DNA from: Streptomyces sp. CG1
GTDB taxonomy: Bacteria; Actinomycetota; Actinomycetes; Streptomycetales; Streptomycetaceae
DNA: 64,000 bases
Direction of reading: 5' to 3'
Assembly (NCBI RefSeq): GCF_041080625.1
Contig: NZ_CP163518.1
Location: 9,231,501-9,295,500, forward strand
The position numbers and the translations under genes are program-made. Below are positions 50,821 to 60,252 of the stretch, piece after piece (within the stretch, counting starts at the first letter, position 1; every line of letters starts with the position of its first letter). The notes under the pieces were generated by a model, which did not search any database, was not told where the DNA came from, and was given only the letters and a program-made list of their open reading frames with translations.

Positions 50821-51996
50821 TCATACTTTCCGGGTGGGGCGCCCGCCGGGATCGCGGGCCGGGGCGGATACGAGGGGTCCGTACAGGCGTCGGGCGTTGT
50901 CGCGGCCGGTCCAGGCCGCGATCCGCAGGGCGTCGGGCAGGCTCAACTCGTCGGCGTCGACGCGGTCTTGGAGCAGCGCGGCGAGCCCCTGCCGGAAGCA
51001 CAGGGCGCCGAGCTGATGGAATTCGGCCACCCCGTAGGCGTCGGAGCTGTACAGCATCTTGCGGAACGGGGTGATCTCCAGCGCCTCCTCCAGCACGGCC
51101 CGGCAGCGGGCCGGGCCCGTGTGGTGCAGGGCGAGGCCCACGTCCAGGTAGACCTGCTCGAACACCGCGGCCAGCTGGGCGGCCTGGCGGTGGTACGGCC
51201 AGCAGTGCAGCAGCAGGACCGGGATTGTGCCGGAGATCAGCCGCAGCCAGTCGGTCAGCAGGGCCGGGTCGGCGAGGTGCAGCCGCAGGTCGGCGTCCCC
51301 GAAACCGGTGTGCAGCTGCAGGGGCAGGCCGAGGTCCACGGCGGTCCACAGCAGGTGCCGTACCAGGACCGGGTCGGCCAGGCGGCTGCCGGCCGCGAGC
51401 CAGTGCCGGGCGGCCTCCGTCACCTCGGTGTCCGCCGGGCGTGTCGGGTCCAGGGCGAAGCCGGTGCGATAGGCGGCCACCGACTTCACCGCCACCACAC
51501 CCGGCCGGCGTACGGCCTCCTCTGCGGCCGTACGGAACGCCGCCGCGTACGCGTCCGGCTCGACACCCCGCGCGGCCACCGCCTCCGCCACCTGCTCCAG
51601 GCGTACGACCTCACAGGCCACGGCTCCGGATGCCGCCGCCAGTTCGGCGGGGGAGGTGAGCGGGTGGGCGGTGTAGCCGGTGTCGACGAAGAACGCCTCG
51701 GCTCCGGCGGCGCGCAGGAAGCGGCGGTTGACCTCCTGCCAGCCCAGCGCCGAGCGGCGCGCCACGTAGTCGTCCGGCGGTGCGTGCCGGGGGAGGTCCA
51801 GCAGAGGTGCGCAGTGGCGGCGTACGGCCACGCCGACCGGGCTGTCGAAGGGCGACACGCCCGGCCAGGCCTCGCCCTCGGTGAGGAGCGAGGCGAACTC
51901 GCCGGGCGCGAGGTCGGCCGTCACCGCGCCGTGGCAGTGGTGGTCCACCAACTCCAGCTCGGCGAGGGCCTCGTGGACCGGTCCCGGCGTGGCCAT
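50821..51996 (-). CDS. amidohydrolase family protein (FluG N-domain-like)
   Basis: A 391-residue TIM-barrel amidohydrolase. Metal ligands appear as VDHHCHGAV near the N-terminus, QLHTGFGDAD (about 240), LLHCWPYHRQAAQLA (about 280) and YSSDAYGVAE near 330. This is the Amidohydro_2 type found fused to glutamine synthetase in fungal FluG and plant nodulin/GSI proteins. The ATG at 51996 lies two bases after the stop of the glutamine-synthetase-like gene, so the two are tightly coupled. It may deaminate or hydrolyse the amide that the synthetase makes, or supply its substrate. The reaction is unknown. Confidence 0.88.
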   Translation of the reverse strand: MATPGPVHEALAELELVDHHCHGAVTADLAPGEFASLLTEGEAWPGVSPFDSPVGVAVRRHCAPLLDLPRHAPPDDYVARRSALGWQEVNRRFLRAAGAEAFFVDTGYTAHPLTSPAELAAASGAVACEVVRLEQVAEAVAARGVEPDAYAAAFRTAAEEAVRRPGVVAVKSVAAYRTGFALDPTRPADTEVTEAARHWLAAGSRLADPVLVRHLLWTAVDLGLPLQLHTGFGDADLRLHLADPALLTDWLRLISGTIPVLLLHCWPYHRQAAQLAAVFEQVYLDVGLALHHTGPARCRAVLEEALEITPFRKMLYSSDAYGVAEFHQLGALCFRQGLAALLQDRVDADELSLPDALRIAAWTGRDNARRLYGPLVSAPARDPGGRPTRKV

Positions 51997-51998
51997 GC

Positions 51999-53402
51999 TC
52001 AGTACACCCAGCGGTAGGCCGCCGCCACCCGCGCGTCGTCCAGCCCCTCGACGGCCGCCGCCTCGCCGAGCCGTACGGCGGTCACCGCGTCCGCCAGGAC
52101 CGGGCCCAGTGCGGCCCGCAGCACCTCGTCCGCCCGGAACTCCTCCACGGCCTGCGGCAGCGACCGCGGCAGCCGCCGTACGCCGCGGGCCGTCGCCTCG
52201 TCCTCGCCGTACCGGGCCGGGTCGCCGGTGATCTCCCCGGGCAGCTCCAGCGCCCCGGCCAGACCGTCGAGGCCGGCGGCGATGGCACAGCCGAGGGCGA
52301 GGTAGGGGTTGGCGGCCAGGTCGACCGGCTTCACCTCCAGGTTGGCGTCCTGCTCCTGGCGGCCCGCCGTGCCGGTGACCAGCCGCAGCCCGGCCTCGCG
52401 GGTCTCCCGGCCCCAGCCGGTGAACACCCCTGCCCACTGGGAGGGTTTGAGCCGCAGATAGCTGGCGGGGCTCGGCGCGGTCACCGCCGTCAGCGCGGGC
52501 AGCCGGGCCAGGATCCCGGCCGCGAAGGACTCCGCCTCGGGCGTCATGCCGTACCGGCGCTCACCGCCCGCGTGCAGATTCGTATCGCCACGCCAGCAGG
52601 ACAGGTGCAGATGGCCGCCGTTGCCGACGCCCTCGGCGAACACCGCGGGCGCGAACGACACCCGCAGGCCGTGCCGCTGCGCGACCGCGCGGATCGTCTG
52701 CCGGACCAGCACGCTGCGGTCGGCCGCCGCCACCGGGTCCAGCGCGCCCACCGAGACCTCGAACTGCCCGGCCGCGTACTCGGGATGCAGCTGGTCGACG
52801 GGCACGTCCTGCGCGGCGAACGCGGCCAGCAGATCGGCGGCGTAATCGCTCAGTTCGACCTGCCGGGTCGCGCCGTACGCCGGTCCGGACACCGCCGGCT
52901 CGAACTCCCCGGCCGGCGCCGAGCCGAGCCCGACCGCCCACTCGACCTCGATCGCCGCCTGGAAGGCGAGGCCGTGGCGTTCCGCCGCCTCGGTGACCGT
53001 CCGGCGCAGAAAGGTTCTGGCACAGCCGGGGTGCCGGGCGCCCTCCTGGGTGATCCGGTCCACCGGCGCCCACGCCCAGCCGGGCTGCCCGGCCAGCGCC
53101 ACCAGCTGGTCCAGGTCCGGATAGAGCCGCAGGTCGCCGTCGGGAGAGCCGAGGACGTCGGTGGTGACGATCGAGTCGCCGGCCAGGAAGGTGTCGAACA
53201 CCGGGGACATGCCGACGCCCCAGGACACGGCCGCCTCCAGCCGGGCCGTCGGGATCGTCTTCACCCGGCAGACGCCCGCGGTGTCCACATAGGCCAGCAC
53301 GATCCCGCGCACGCCCCGCGCGGCCAGGTCGGCCGTGAGCCCGGCGACCCGGCGCAGATCCTCCGGACGCCCGCCGGGCACGGGGTCGGCAAGGGTGGTC
53401 AT
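51999..53402 (-). CDS. glutamine-synthetase-like ligase (GlnA4/FluG type)
   Basis: A 467-residue protein of the GSI fold. The beta-grasp region reads IVLAYVDTAGVCRVKTIP. Metal and substrate residues lie in AAIEVEWAVG, HPEYAAGQFEVSVGALDP and FAEGVGNGGHLHLS. The ATP/phosphate loop region is SPASYLRLKPSQWAG, and NLEVKPVDLAANPYLALG closes the site. Streptomyces paralogues of this kind gamma-glutamylate amines (polyamines, ethanolamine) rather than ammonia. That is a family inference. It heads the synthetase-amidohydrolase-DUF4916 run. Confidence 0.9.
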   Translation of the reverse strand: MTTLADPVPGGRPEDLRRVAGLTADLAARGVRGIVLAYVDTAGVCRVKTIPTARLEAAVSWGVGMSPVFDTFLAGDSIVTTDVLGSPDGDLRLYPDLDQLVALAGQPGWAWAPVDRITQEGARHPGCARTFLRRTVTEAAERHGLAFQAAIEVEWAVGLGSAPAGEFEPAVSGPAYGATRQVELSDYAADLLAAFAAQDVPVDQLHPEYAAGQFEVSVGALDPVAAADRSVLVRQTIRAVAQRHGLRVSFAPAVFAEGVGNGGHLHLSCWRGDTNLHAGGERRYGMTPEAESFAAGILARLPALTAVTAPSPASYLRLKPSQWAGVFTGWGRETREAGLRLVTGTAGRQEQDANLEVKPVDLAANPYLALGCAIAAGLDGLAGALELPGEITGDPARYGEDEATARGVRRLPRSLPQAVEEFRADEVLRAALGPVLADAVTAVRLGEAAAVEGLDDARVAAAYRWVY

Positions 53403-53454
53403 ACGTCCTCCTCGGCTTGACTCCTCCTCGGCGGGTCCCCGCGGTGTCGGGACG

Positions 53455-54303
53455 TCAGGGTTTCACGGCCACCGCGCCGTACTGCGGCACCGCGGCGGAC
53501 GCCGCCCCGCCGCGCCACTGCGAGCACGGCACCAGACCCGGCTCCACCAGCTCCAGGCCGTCGAGGAAGCCGGCGATCTCCGCGCGGCTGCGGGCGGTGA
53601 TCGGCGGGGTGGCGTTGGCGTTCCAGAACTCCATCGCGGCCACGTTGCCCTCGCCGCCCACGTCGGCGTCGTAGGTCGGGTGGGTGAGGACGAGGTGGCT
53701 GCCCGAGGGCAGAGCCGCCATGAGCCGGTGCACGATGTCCCGGGCCTCGGCGGTGTCCATGACGAAGTTCAGGATGCCCAGCATCATCAGCGCCACCGGC
53801 CGGGTCAGGTCCAGCGTCTCGGCCGCGCGCTCCATGATGCCGTCCGGGTCGTGCACATCGGCGTCGACGTAGTCCGTGACACCCTCGGGGGAGCTGGTGA
53901 GCAGCGAGCGGGCGTGCACCAGCACGATCGGGTCGTTGTCGACGTACACGATCCGGGACTCGGGGGCGATCCGCTGCGCGATCTCGTGGGTGTTCTCCAC
54001 GGTCGGCAGGCCGGTGCCGATGTCCAGGAACTGCCGTATCCCGCGCTCGGCGGCCAGGAACCGCACCGCACGGGCCAGGAACTCCCGGTCCGCGCGGGCC
54101 ACCGCCCGGATCACCGGGAACATCCCCGCGACGTGCTCACCGACCCGCTGGTCGACCTCGTAGTTGTCCTTGCCGCCGATCCAGTAGTTCCACACCCGGG
54201 CGTTGTGCGCCACGGAGGTGTTCAGCTTCGCCGGTCCGGCCGCCGGGGAGTCGCCCTCGGTCACGTCGCCGCCCTTCTGCAGGTTGCGGTCCTCCGCCGT
54301 CAT
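53455..54303 (-). CDS. DUF574 SAM-dependent methyltransferase
   Basis: A 282-residue protein of the PF04672 family, common and multi-copy in Streptomyces. The N-terminal signature is NARVWNYWIGGKDNYEVDQR. The SAM motif is FLDIGTGLPTVENTHEIAQR, followed by RIVYVDNDPIVLVHARSLL and VALMMLGILNFVMD. The ATG at 54303 is used. It is about 42% alike by eye to the product of 55490-56287. The methyl acceptor is unknown. Confidence 0.9.
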   Translation of the reverse strand: MTAEDRNLQKGGDVTEGDSPAAGPAKLNTSVAHNARVWNYWIGGKDNYEVDQRVGEHVAGMFPVIRAVARADREFLARAVRFLAAERGIRQFLDIGTGLPTVENTHEIAQRIAPESRIVYVDNDPIVLVHARSLLTSSPEGVTDYVDADVHDPDGIMERAAETLDLTRPVALMMLGILNFVMDTAEARDIVHRLMAALPSGSHLVLTHPTYDADVGGEGNVAAMEFWNANATPPITARSRAEIAGFLDGLELVEPGLVPCSQWRGGAASAAVPQYGAVAVKP

Positions 54304-54427
54304 TGTGCCGCCCGTTGATCGCGCTGTCCCGGGAACCGCGCACCGTGGGCGGTTCGGGGCGGCTCCGGGACGTTCCGGTGCATGAGGAACACTGGACCGG
54401 TACGCCGCCCCCGACCGGAAGCAGGAC

Positions 54428-55282
54428 ATGCCCGCCACGCCCATGCCCCTCCTGGACCTCCCCGGCCTGCCCGCCGGCCCCGCCGACATCCGGCTGATCG
54501 TCACCGACATGGACGGCACCCTGCTGGACGACACCAAGCGGATCCCGAACGGACTGTGGCCGATGCTCGCCGAACTGGGCCGGCGCGGGGTGCTGTTCAG
54601 CCCGGCGAGCGGCCGCCAGTACGCCACGCTGGCCCGGCAGTTCGCGGACGTCGCCGAGGGCATGGTGTTCATCGCGGAGAACGGCACCTACGTCGTCCGC
54701 GACGGCGTGGAGCTGAGCTCCGACATCCTCGAACCGTCCGTGGCCGGCGGGATAGCCCGTACGGTACGAGGGCTGGTCGCGGACGGCGTGGACGTCGGCG
54801 CCGTGGTGTGCGGCAAGCGGTCGGCGTACGTCGAGCGGACCGACGAGGCGTTCCTGGCGGAGGTGCGCAAGTACTACGTCGAGCACCGGGTCGTCGAGGA
54901 CGTCACCGCCGTCGACGACGACGTGATCAAGGTCGCGCTGTTCGACTTCGGGCCCGCCGAGCACTCCACCGCCCCGGCCCTCGCGCCCTTCGCCGGCACC
55001 CACCAGGTCGTCGTCTCCGGTGAGCACTGGGTGGACGTCATGAACCGCACCGCCAACAAGGGGACTGCCCTGCGCGGCCTGCAGCGGGCGCTCGGCATCA
55101 CCCCCGCGCAGACCATGGTCTTCGGCGACTACCTCAACGACCTGGAGATGCTCGACGCCGCCGAGTGGTCCTTCGCCATGGCCAACGCCCATCCCGAGGT
55201 CGTCCGCCGCGCCCGCCACCTCGCCCCGTCCAACAACGAGAACGGCGTACTGCGGACCATCTCCCGCGTCCTCGGTCTGTGA
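54428..55282 (+). CDS. HAD-superfamily Cof-type phosphatase
   Basis: A 284-residue HAD hydrolase of the Cof/YidA group. Motif I is IVTDMDGTLLDDTKRIP (nucleophile Asp), motif II is FSPASGRQ, motif III Lys is in NKGTALRGLQRALG, and motif IV is VFGDYLNDLEMLD. A C2b cap lies between. It likely dephosphorylates sugar phosphates or FMN. It diverges from the DUF574 gene at 53455-54303. A more internal start (ATG 54443) is also possible. Confidence 0.92.
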   Translation: MPATPMPLLDLPGLPAGPADIRLIVTDMDGTLLDDTKRIPNGLWPMLAELGRRGVLFSPASGRQYATLARQFADVAEGMVFIAENGTYVVRDGVELSSDILEPSVAGGIARTVRGLVADGVDVGAVVCGKRSAYVERTDEAFLAEVRKYYVEHRVVEDVTAVDDDVIKVALFDFGPAEHSTAPALAPFAGTHQVVVSGEHWVDVMNRTANKGTALRGLQRALGITPAQTMVFGDYLNDLEMLDAAEWSFAMANAHPEVVRRARHLAPSNNENGVLRTISRVLGL

Positions 55283-55489
55283 CTCGGCGGTCGGGGCGGG
55301 CCGTGGCGGCACGAGCTCCGGCAGACTCCTCGGTCGTACGGCCATGAATCTCGCGGCCGCCGTCCTCGACGTCCTCGCTGCCGGCGGTGTGGGACGCGAC
55401 CTGTTGCCGGTGACCATCGTGCTGGTCGCCGCCCTCGCGGCCGGGCCGGGCGGTGTTCCCGGCGGGGGAGGGGTGGCGGAGGGCGTGGC

Positions 55490-56287
55490 TCAGGCCTTGC
55501 GGCCCACCGCTCCGTACAGCGAGACGGGTCCCCTGCCGTCCGGGGCCCCGTCCGGCCGCCAGTCGGTGACCGGTACGACGCCCGGTGCCAGCAGGTCGAG
55601 TCCCGCGAAGAAGGCGGCCACCTCATCACGGGAACGGGCGACCAGGGTCACGCCGCCCGCCGCGTACGCGGCGATGCCCTTCCCGACGTTCTCCGGTTCG
55701 AAGTCGGCCGTCATCGTCGACAGCACCAGGCAGCTGCCCGGCGCCAGCGCGCCGAGCAGCGTCGACACCACCGCGTGGGCGCCGTCAGCGTCGGCGACGA
55801 AGTGCAGCAGCGCGATCAGGGACAGGGCCACCGGACGGCCGAAGTCCAGGACGTGGGCGGCCTGTTCGAGGATGGCACGCGGATCGCGGGCGTCGGCCTG
55901 GACGTACTCCGTCAGGCCCTCCGGGGTGCCGCGCAGCAGCGCGCTCGCGTGGGCCAGCACGATCGGGTCGTTGTCGACGTACACCACCCGGGCGTCCGGG
56001 GCCACCGACTGCGCGATCTGGTGCAGGTTCGGCTCGGTCGGTATGCCGGTGCCGATGTCGAGGAACTGGCGGACGCCGTCCTCGGCCAGGGCGCGCGTGG
56101 CCCGCTGCATGAACGCCCGGTTGGCGCGCGCGGCCCGGGCGGCGCCCTCGTCGATCGCCGTGATCCGGCGGCCCAGCTCCTCGTCGACGGGGTAGTTGTC
56201 CTTGCCGCCCAGGAACCAGTCGTACACCCGGGCCGGATGCGGCCGGGTGGTGTCGATGGGCGCTGCGGCCGGCTCGGTCCCCGTCAC
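55490..56287 (-). CDS. DUF574 SAM-dependent methyltransferase (second copy)
   Basis: A 265-residue paralogue of the 53455-54303 product. It shows PARVYDWFLGGKDNYPVDEE, FLDIGTGIPTEPNLHQIAQS and RVVYVDNDPIVLAHASALLR. It is convergent with the HAD gene; the 207 bases between them hold no gene. The ATG at 56287 lies behind GGAGCAGC. No specific acceptor can be named. Confidence 0.9.
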   Translation of the reverse strand: MTGTEPAAAPIDTTRPHPARVYDWFLGGKDNYPVDEELGRRITAIDEGAARAARANRAFMQRATRALAEDGVRQFLDIGTGIPTEPNLHQIAQSVAPDARVVYVDNDPIVLAHASALLRGTPEGLTEYVQADARDPRAILEQAAHVLDFGRPVALSLIALLHFVADADGAHAVVSTLLGALAPGSCLVLSTMTADFEPENVGKGIAAYAAGGVTLVARSRDEVAAFFAGLDLLAPGVVPVTDWRPDGAPDGRGPVSLYGAVGRKA

Positions 56288-56428
56288 GTGCTGCTCCTTC
56301 GCTCGGCTGGTCCCGGCGCCGTCACGCCGGGTCGTGCGGGCAGCAGTCTGACACGATCATGCCGCGCGGCGCAGGCCCGTGCTGCAGGCCTCAACACGAC
56401 TGCCGGGAACGCCGGTTGGCGGTGCCGG

Positions 56429-57238
56429 TCAGCGGGGCAGCGTACGGTCCAGGAAGCGGACCACCTCCGCAAAGGCCTCCTTCTTGTCCGTCTCGTGGAA
56501 CACCTCGTGCCGCGCCCCGGCGAAGACCCGCTCGGTCAGCCGGCCGCCGGCCAGCCGCTCCACACCGGTCCGGCTGCCGGGCAGCGGCACCAGCCGGTCG
56601 TCGTCCCCGTGGAGCCACAGCAACGGCAGCGATCCCACGTCACCGCCCTGGGCGACGGTCTCCAGGGTCCGCGCGAACGCCTCCACCGTCGGCCGCTTCA
56701 TCGGCCCGTGCCACACCAGCGGATCGGCGGCGTACGCGGCGCCGACGGCCGGGTCCCGGGAGAGCGCGGCCGGGCTGACCGGCATGTCCGGGATCTCCGG
56801 AAGGGCCAGCAGCCGCCCCGGCAGCTCCCAGGCGCCGATCACCGGACCGGACAGGATCAGCGCGCTCAGCTCGTCGCCGTACCGCTGGGCGTAGCGGGCC
56901 GAGATCAGTCCGCCCATGGAGTGACCGAGCAGGACCAGGGGCAGGCCGGGGTGTGCGGACCGGGCCAGCTCCGCCACGCCGTGCACATCGGTGACCACGT
57001 CCTCGAAGTCCACGATCACCACCCGCTCCCCGGCCGACCTGCCGTGCCCGACGTGGTCCGGCCCGTACACGGCCGCCCCGTGCCCGGTGAGGACGGCGGC
57101 CAGCTCGTCGTACCGGCCCGCGTGCTCGCCGTACCCGTGCACCACCAGGGCGAGATACCTCGGTGCCGGGTGCGGCCACTCGCGTACGGCGATCGGGCCG
57201 CGGGTGCCTTCGAGGGTGTGCTCGCGAACGTGAGGCAT
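56429..57238 (-). CDS. alpha/beta hydrolase, monoacylglycerol-lipase-like
   Basis: A 269-residue cytoplasmic hydrolase. It has VVHGYGEHAGRYDELAAVL (oxyanion region), GPDHVGHGRSAG, nucleophile LLGHSMGGLISARYAQRYGD, the acid in LPLLWLHGDDDRLVPLPGS and His in GARHEVFHETDK. The HGYGEH/GHSMGG combination is typical of monoacylglycerol lipases. The ATG at 57238 follows GGAGGAGAC. It diverges from a thiolase/acyl-CoA ligase pair, with a palindrome between them, which suggests joint control in fatty-acid use. Confidence 0.9.
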   Translation of the reverse strand: MPHVREHTLEGTRGPIAVREWPHPAPRYLALVVHGYGEHAGRYDELAAVLTGHGAAVYGPDHVGHGRSAGERVVIVDFEDVVTDVHGVAELARSAHPGLPLVLLGHSMGGLISARYAQRYGDELSALILSGPVIGAWELPGRLLALPEIPDMPVSPAALSRDPAVGAAYAADPLVWHGPMKRPTVEAFARTLETVAQGGDVGSLPLLWLHGDDDRLVPLPGSRTGVERLAGGRLTERVFAGARHEVFHETDKKEAFAEVVRFLDRTLPR

Positions 57239-57310
57239 GTCTCCTCCGGCTGGCAAGGTGTGGCTCCGGGAGGATCTTCCCAGCGGGCCCGTCCGGGGTC
57301 TATAGTCCAA

Positions 57311-57327
57311 AACTAGCAGTGCTAATT
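57311..57327. promoter_or_regulatory. probable TetR-type operator between lipid genes
   Basis: TAGCA-g-TGCTA (57314-57324) is a perfect palindrome that extends to aa/tt at the ends with one mismatch. It lies 73 bases from the lipase start and 72 bases from the thiolase start, so one bound protein could control both. No regulator gene is adjacent. Confidence 0.55.
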
Positions 57328-57398
57328 AAGTGTCCAGTGTCCCGCGTGGTCCGCTGATCGACAACATCGTGATCAGTCGTAGGTCAGGAGTCGAAGCC

Positions 57399-58586
57399 GT
57401 GCGTCCCGTCCACTTCGCGGCCGCCCGCCGCACCCCCATCGGCAAGCTGCGCGGAGCCCTGTCCTCCGTCCGGCCCGACGACCTGGCCGCCGGTGTGATC
57501 CGCCGGCTGGTGGCCGAGGTGCCCGGCCTCGACCCGGCCCGGATCGACGACGTCTACTGGGGCGCGGCCAACCAGTCCGGCGAGGACAACCGCAACGTCG
57601 CCCGTATGGCCGCTCTGCTCGCCGGTCTGCCCGACTCCGTGCCCGGCGCCACCGTCAACCGGCTGTGCGCCTCCGGCCTCGAAGCGGTCACCACCGCCGC
57701 CCGCACCATCGCGGCCGGCGAGGCCGACATCGTGATCGCGGGCGGTTCCGAGTCCATGAGCCGCGCCCCCTTCGTGCTGCCCCGCCCCGACGAGGCCCTG
57801 CCCCAGCGCATCGAGACCTACGACACCCGCCTCGGCTGGCGCCTGGTCAACCCGGCGATGAAGGAGCTGCACGGCCTGCTGTCCATGGGTGAGACCGCCG
57901 AGGAGGTCGCCGGGCGGTACGGCATCTCCCGGGAGCGACAGGACGAGTTCGCGCTGCGTAGCCACCGACTCGCCGCCGCCGCGCGCAAGAACGGGCACTT
58001 CGACGACGAACTCCTGCCCGTGGAGCGCCCGGACGGCATCACGGTCGAGCAGGACGAGTGCGTCCGTGAGGACACCTCGCTGGAGAAGCTGTCACGGTTG
58101 AAGCCGGTCTTCCGGCAGGGCGGTACGGTCACGGCGGGCAACGCCTCGCCGATGAACGACGGCGCGGCCGGACTGCTGCTGGTCAGCGAGGAGGCCCTGA
58201 ACGAGCTGGGCCTGGAGTCCCTGGGCCGCTATGCCGCGGGCGCCTCCGCAGGGGTCCACCCCGACGTGATGGGCATCGGACCGGTCCCGGCCACCCGCAA
58301 GGCGCTCGCCCGGGCCGGCTGGGACATCGCCGACCTGCAGGAGGCCGAGTTCAACGAGGCGTTCGCCGCACAGGCACTCGCCTGCGTCGACGCACTCGGC
58401 ATCGACCCGGACCTGGTGAACCCGACCGGCGGCGCCATCGCCCTCGGCCATCCCCTCGGCTGCTCGGGCGCCCGCATCCTGACGACCCTGCTGCACCGGA
58501 TGCGGCGCACCGGCGCGGAGCGGGGGCTGGCGACCATGTGCGTGGGGGTGGGGCAGGGGAGCGCGGTGCTGGTGGAGAGGCACTGA
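57399..58586 (+). CDS. acetyl-CoA C-acyltransferase (thiolase)
   Basis: A 395-residue thiolase II. The acyl-accepting Cys is in [20 protein letters not shown] (about 88). The conserved His is in [20 protein letters not shown] (about 350), and the second Cys is in [14 protein letters not shown] near the end. It cleaves 3-ketoacyl-CoA in beta-oxidation (FadA-like). The GTG at 57399 has AGGAG 9 bases upstream; the open frame extends to 57330 without a good site. An acyl-CoA ligase gene follows on the same strand. Confidence 0.92.
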   Translation: MRPVHFAAARRTPIGKLRGALSSVRPDDLAAGVIRRLVAEVPGLDPARIDDVYWGAANQSGEDNRNVARMAALLAGLPDSVPGATVNRLCASGLEAVTTAARTIAAGEADIVIAGGSESMSRAPFVLPRPDEALPQRIETYDTRLGWRLVNPAMKELHGLLSMGETAEEVAGRYGISRERQDEFALRSHRLAAAARKNGHFDDELLPVERPDGITVEQDECVREDTSLEKLSRLKPVFRQGGTVTAGNASPMNDGAAGLLLVSEEALNELGLESLGRYAAGASAGVHPDVMGIGPVPATRKALARAGWDIADLQEAEFNEAFAAQALACVDALGIDPDLVNPTGGAIALGHPLGCSGARILTTLLHRMRRTGAERGLATMCVGVGQGSAVLVERH

Positions 58587-58653
58587 CACAACGCCAACGG
58601 GGGCGTCCCGCAAGGGAATTCGTCAGACGAGCCGCAGCAAGGAGTACTGGTCC

Positions 58654-60180
58654 ATGGCAACCCTGTCCGTAGCCGCCATCCTCGCCGAGAACGCCCGGCG
58701 CCGTCCCGGCAAGACCGCGCTGGTCGAGGGCGAGCTGCGGCTGACCTTCGGCGAGGTCTGGCGGCGGGCCCTGGCCCGGGCGGGCGCGCTCACCGGCCTC
58801 GGCGTACGGCCGGGCGACCGGGTCGCCCTCATGGCGCCCAACACCGCCGAGTTCCCCGTCGCGTACTTCGCCGTCGCCGCGGCCGGCGGAGTCGTCGTCC
58901 CCGTGCATCTGCTGCTGTCGGCCGGTGAGGTCGAGCATGTGCTGAAGGACAGCGGGGCGACGCTGCTGCTCGTGCACCCCGCCCAGGCCGAGACCGGGCG
59001 GGCCGCCGCCGAAGCCCTGGGGGTCCAAGTGGTCACCCTGGGCGAGGAGTTCGACAAGCTCGCGGCCCACGCCGAGCCGTTGCCGTCGTACGTCACCCGT
59101 ACCGCCGACGACCCGGCGGTGATCTTCTACACGAGCGGCACCACCGGCGTCCCGAAGGGCGCGGTCCTCAGCCACTTCAACATCGTGATGAACGCGACCG
59201 TCAACGCCTTCGACGCCAACGACATCCGCGCCGACGACATCGCTCTCGGCGCGCTGCCGCTCTTCCACGCCTTCGGCCAGACGGTGTCGCTCAACTCCAC
59301 CTGGCGGGCGGGCGCCACGCTCGTACTGCTGCCCCGCTTCGACGCGGCCCGCGCCATCGAGCTGATGGTGAAGGAGGGCGTGAACACCTTCCACGGCGTG
59401 CCCACCATGTACGTCGCCCTCGCGGCCGCGGCCCCGCAGGCCGCCAGGCTGCCCGACCTGCGCGTGTGCGTCTCGGGCGGGGCCTCGCTTCCGGTGGCCG
59501 TACTGGAGCGGTTCGAGGAGGCGTTCGGCGCGACGGTCTACGAGGGCTACGGGCTGTCGGAGACCTCGCCGACCGCCACCGTCAACCAGCCACTGTTCGG
59601 CACGAAGCCCGGCACCATCGGTCACCCGTTGTGGGGCGTCGACGTGGAGATCGCCCACGCCGAGGTGGAGGGCCGTGTCGAGCTGCTGCCGCCCGGCGAG
59701 CTGGGCGAGGTCGTCATCCGCGGCCACAACGTCTTCTCCGGCTACCTGGGCCGGCCCGAGGCCACCGCCGAGGCTCTCGTCGACGGCTGGTTCCGCACCG
59801 GCGACCTCGGCACGAAGGACGACGACGGCTTCCTCCGGATCGTCGACCGCAAGAAGGACGTCATCATCCGCGGCGGCTACAACGTGTACCCGAGGGAGGT
59901 CGAGGAGGTCCTGATGCGCCACCCCTCGATCGCCCAGGTCGCGGTCATCGGCCTGCCCGACGAACTGCACGGCGAGGAGGTCTGTGCCGTGGTCGTACCG
60001 GCGCCCGGCACCGCCCCCGACGCCACCGCGCTCACCGACTGGTCCAAGGAACACCTGGGCCGGCACAAGTACCCGCGGCGCGTGGAGTTCACGGACGCGC
60101 TGCCGCTGGGCCCCAGCATGAAAGTACTGAAGCGGGAACTCCGGGCGAAGTACGTGCGGAAGCAGGCGGACCCGGCATAG
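58654..60180 (+). CDS. long-chain fatty acid-CoA ligase (AMP-forming)
   Basis: A 508-residue acyl-CoA synthetase. AMP motif A3 is [19 protein letters not shown]5 is [17 protein letters not shown]7 is [15 protein letters not shown]8 is [20 protein letters not shown], and the A10 lysine is in [15 protein letters not shown]. It activates fatty acids with ATP and CoA for beta-oxidation, in line with the thiolase gene 67 bases upstream. Confidence 0.93.
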   Translation: MATLSVAAILAENARRRPGKTALVEGELRLTFGEVWRRALARAGALTGLGVRPGDRVALMAPNTAEFPVAYFAVAAAGGVVVPVHLLLSAGEVEHVLKDSGATLLLVHPAQAETGRAAAEALGVQVVTLGEEFDKLAAHAEPLPSYVTRTADDPAVIFYTSGTTGVPKGAVLSHFNIVMNATVNAFDANDIRADDIALGALPLFHAFGQTVSLNSTWRAGATLVLLPRFDAARAIELMVKEGVNTFHGVPTMYVALAAAAPQAARLPDLRVCVSGGASLPVAVLERFEEAFGATVYEGYGLSETSPTATVNQPLFGTKPGTIGHPLWGVDVEIAHAEVEGRVELLPPGELGEVVIRGHNVFSGYLGRPEATAEALVDGWFRTGDLGTKDDDGFLRIVDRKKDVIIRGGYNVYPREVEEVLMRHPSIAQVAVIGLPDELHGEEVCAVVVPAPGTAPDATALTDWSKEHLGRHKYPRRVEFTDALPLGPSMKVLKRELRAKYVRKQADPA

Positions 60181-60252
60181 CGGGCGGCAGGGGTCACCTG
60201 GCGAGACGGTCCTTACGCCGGAGGGTTGTCAGGACATAGCATCGGTCCCCGC

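Noticed and set aside
55283..55489. Short plus-strand frame starting at 55344 (MNLAAAVLDVLAAGG)
   Set aside because: It looks membrane-like for about 40 codons but then runs antisense through the second DUF574 gene. It has no ribosome-binding site.
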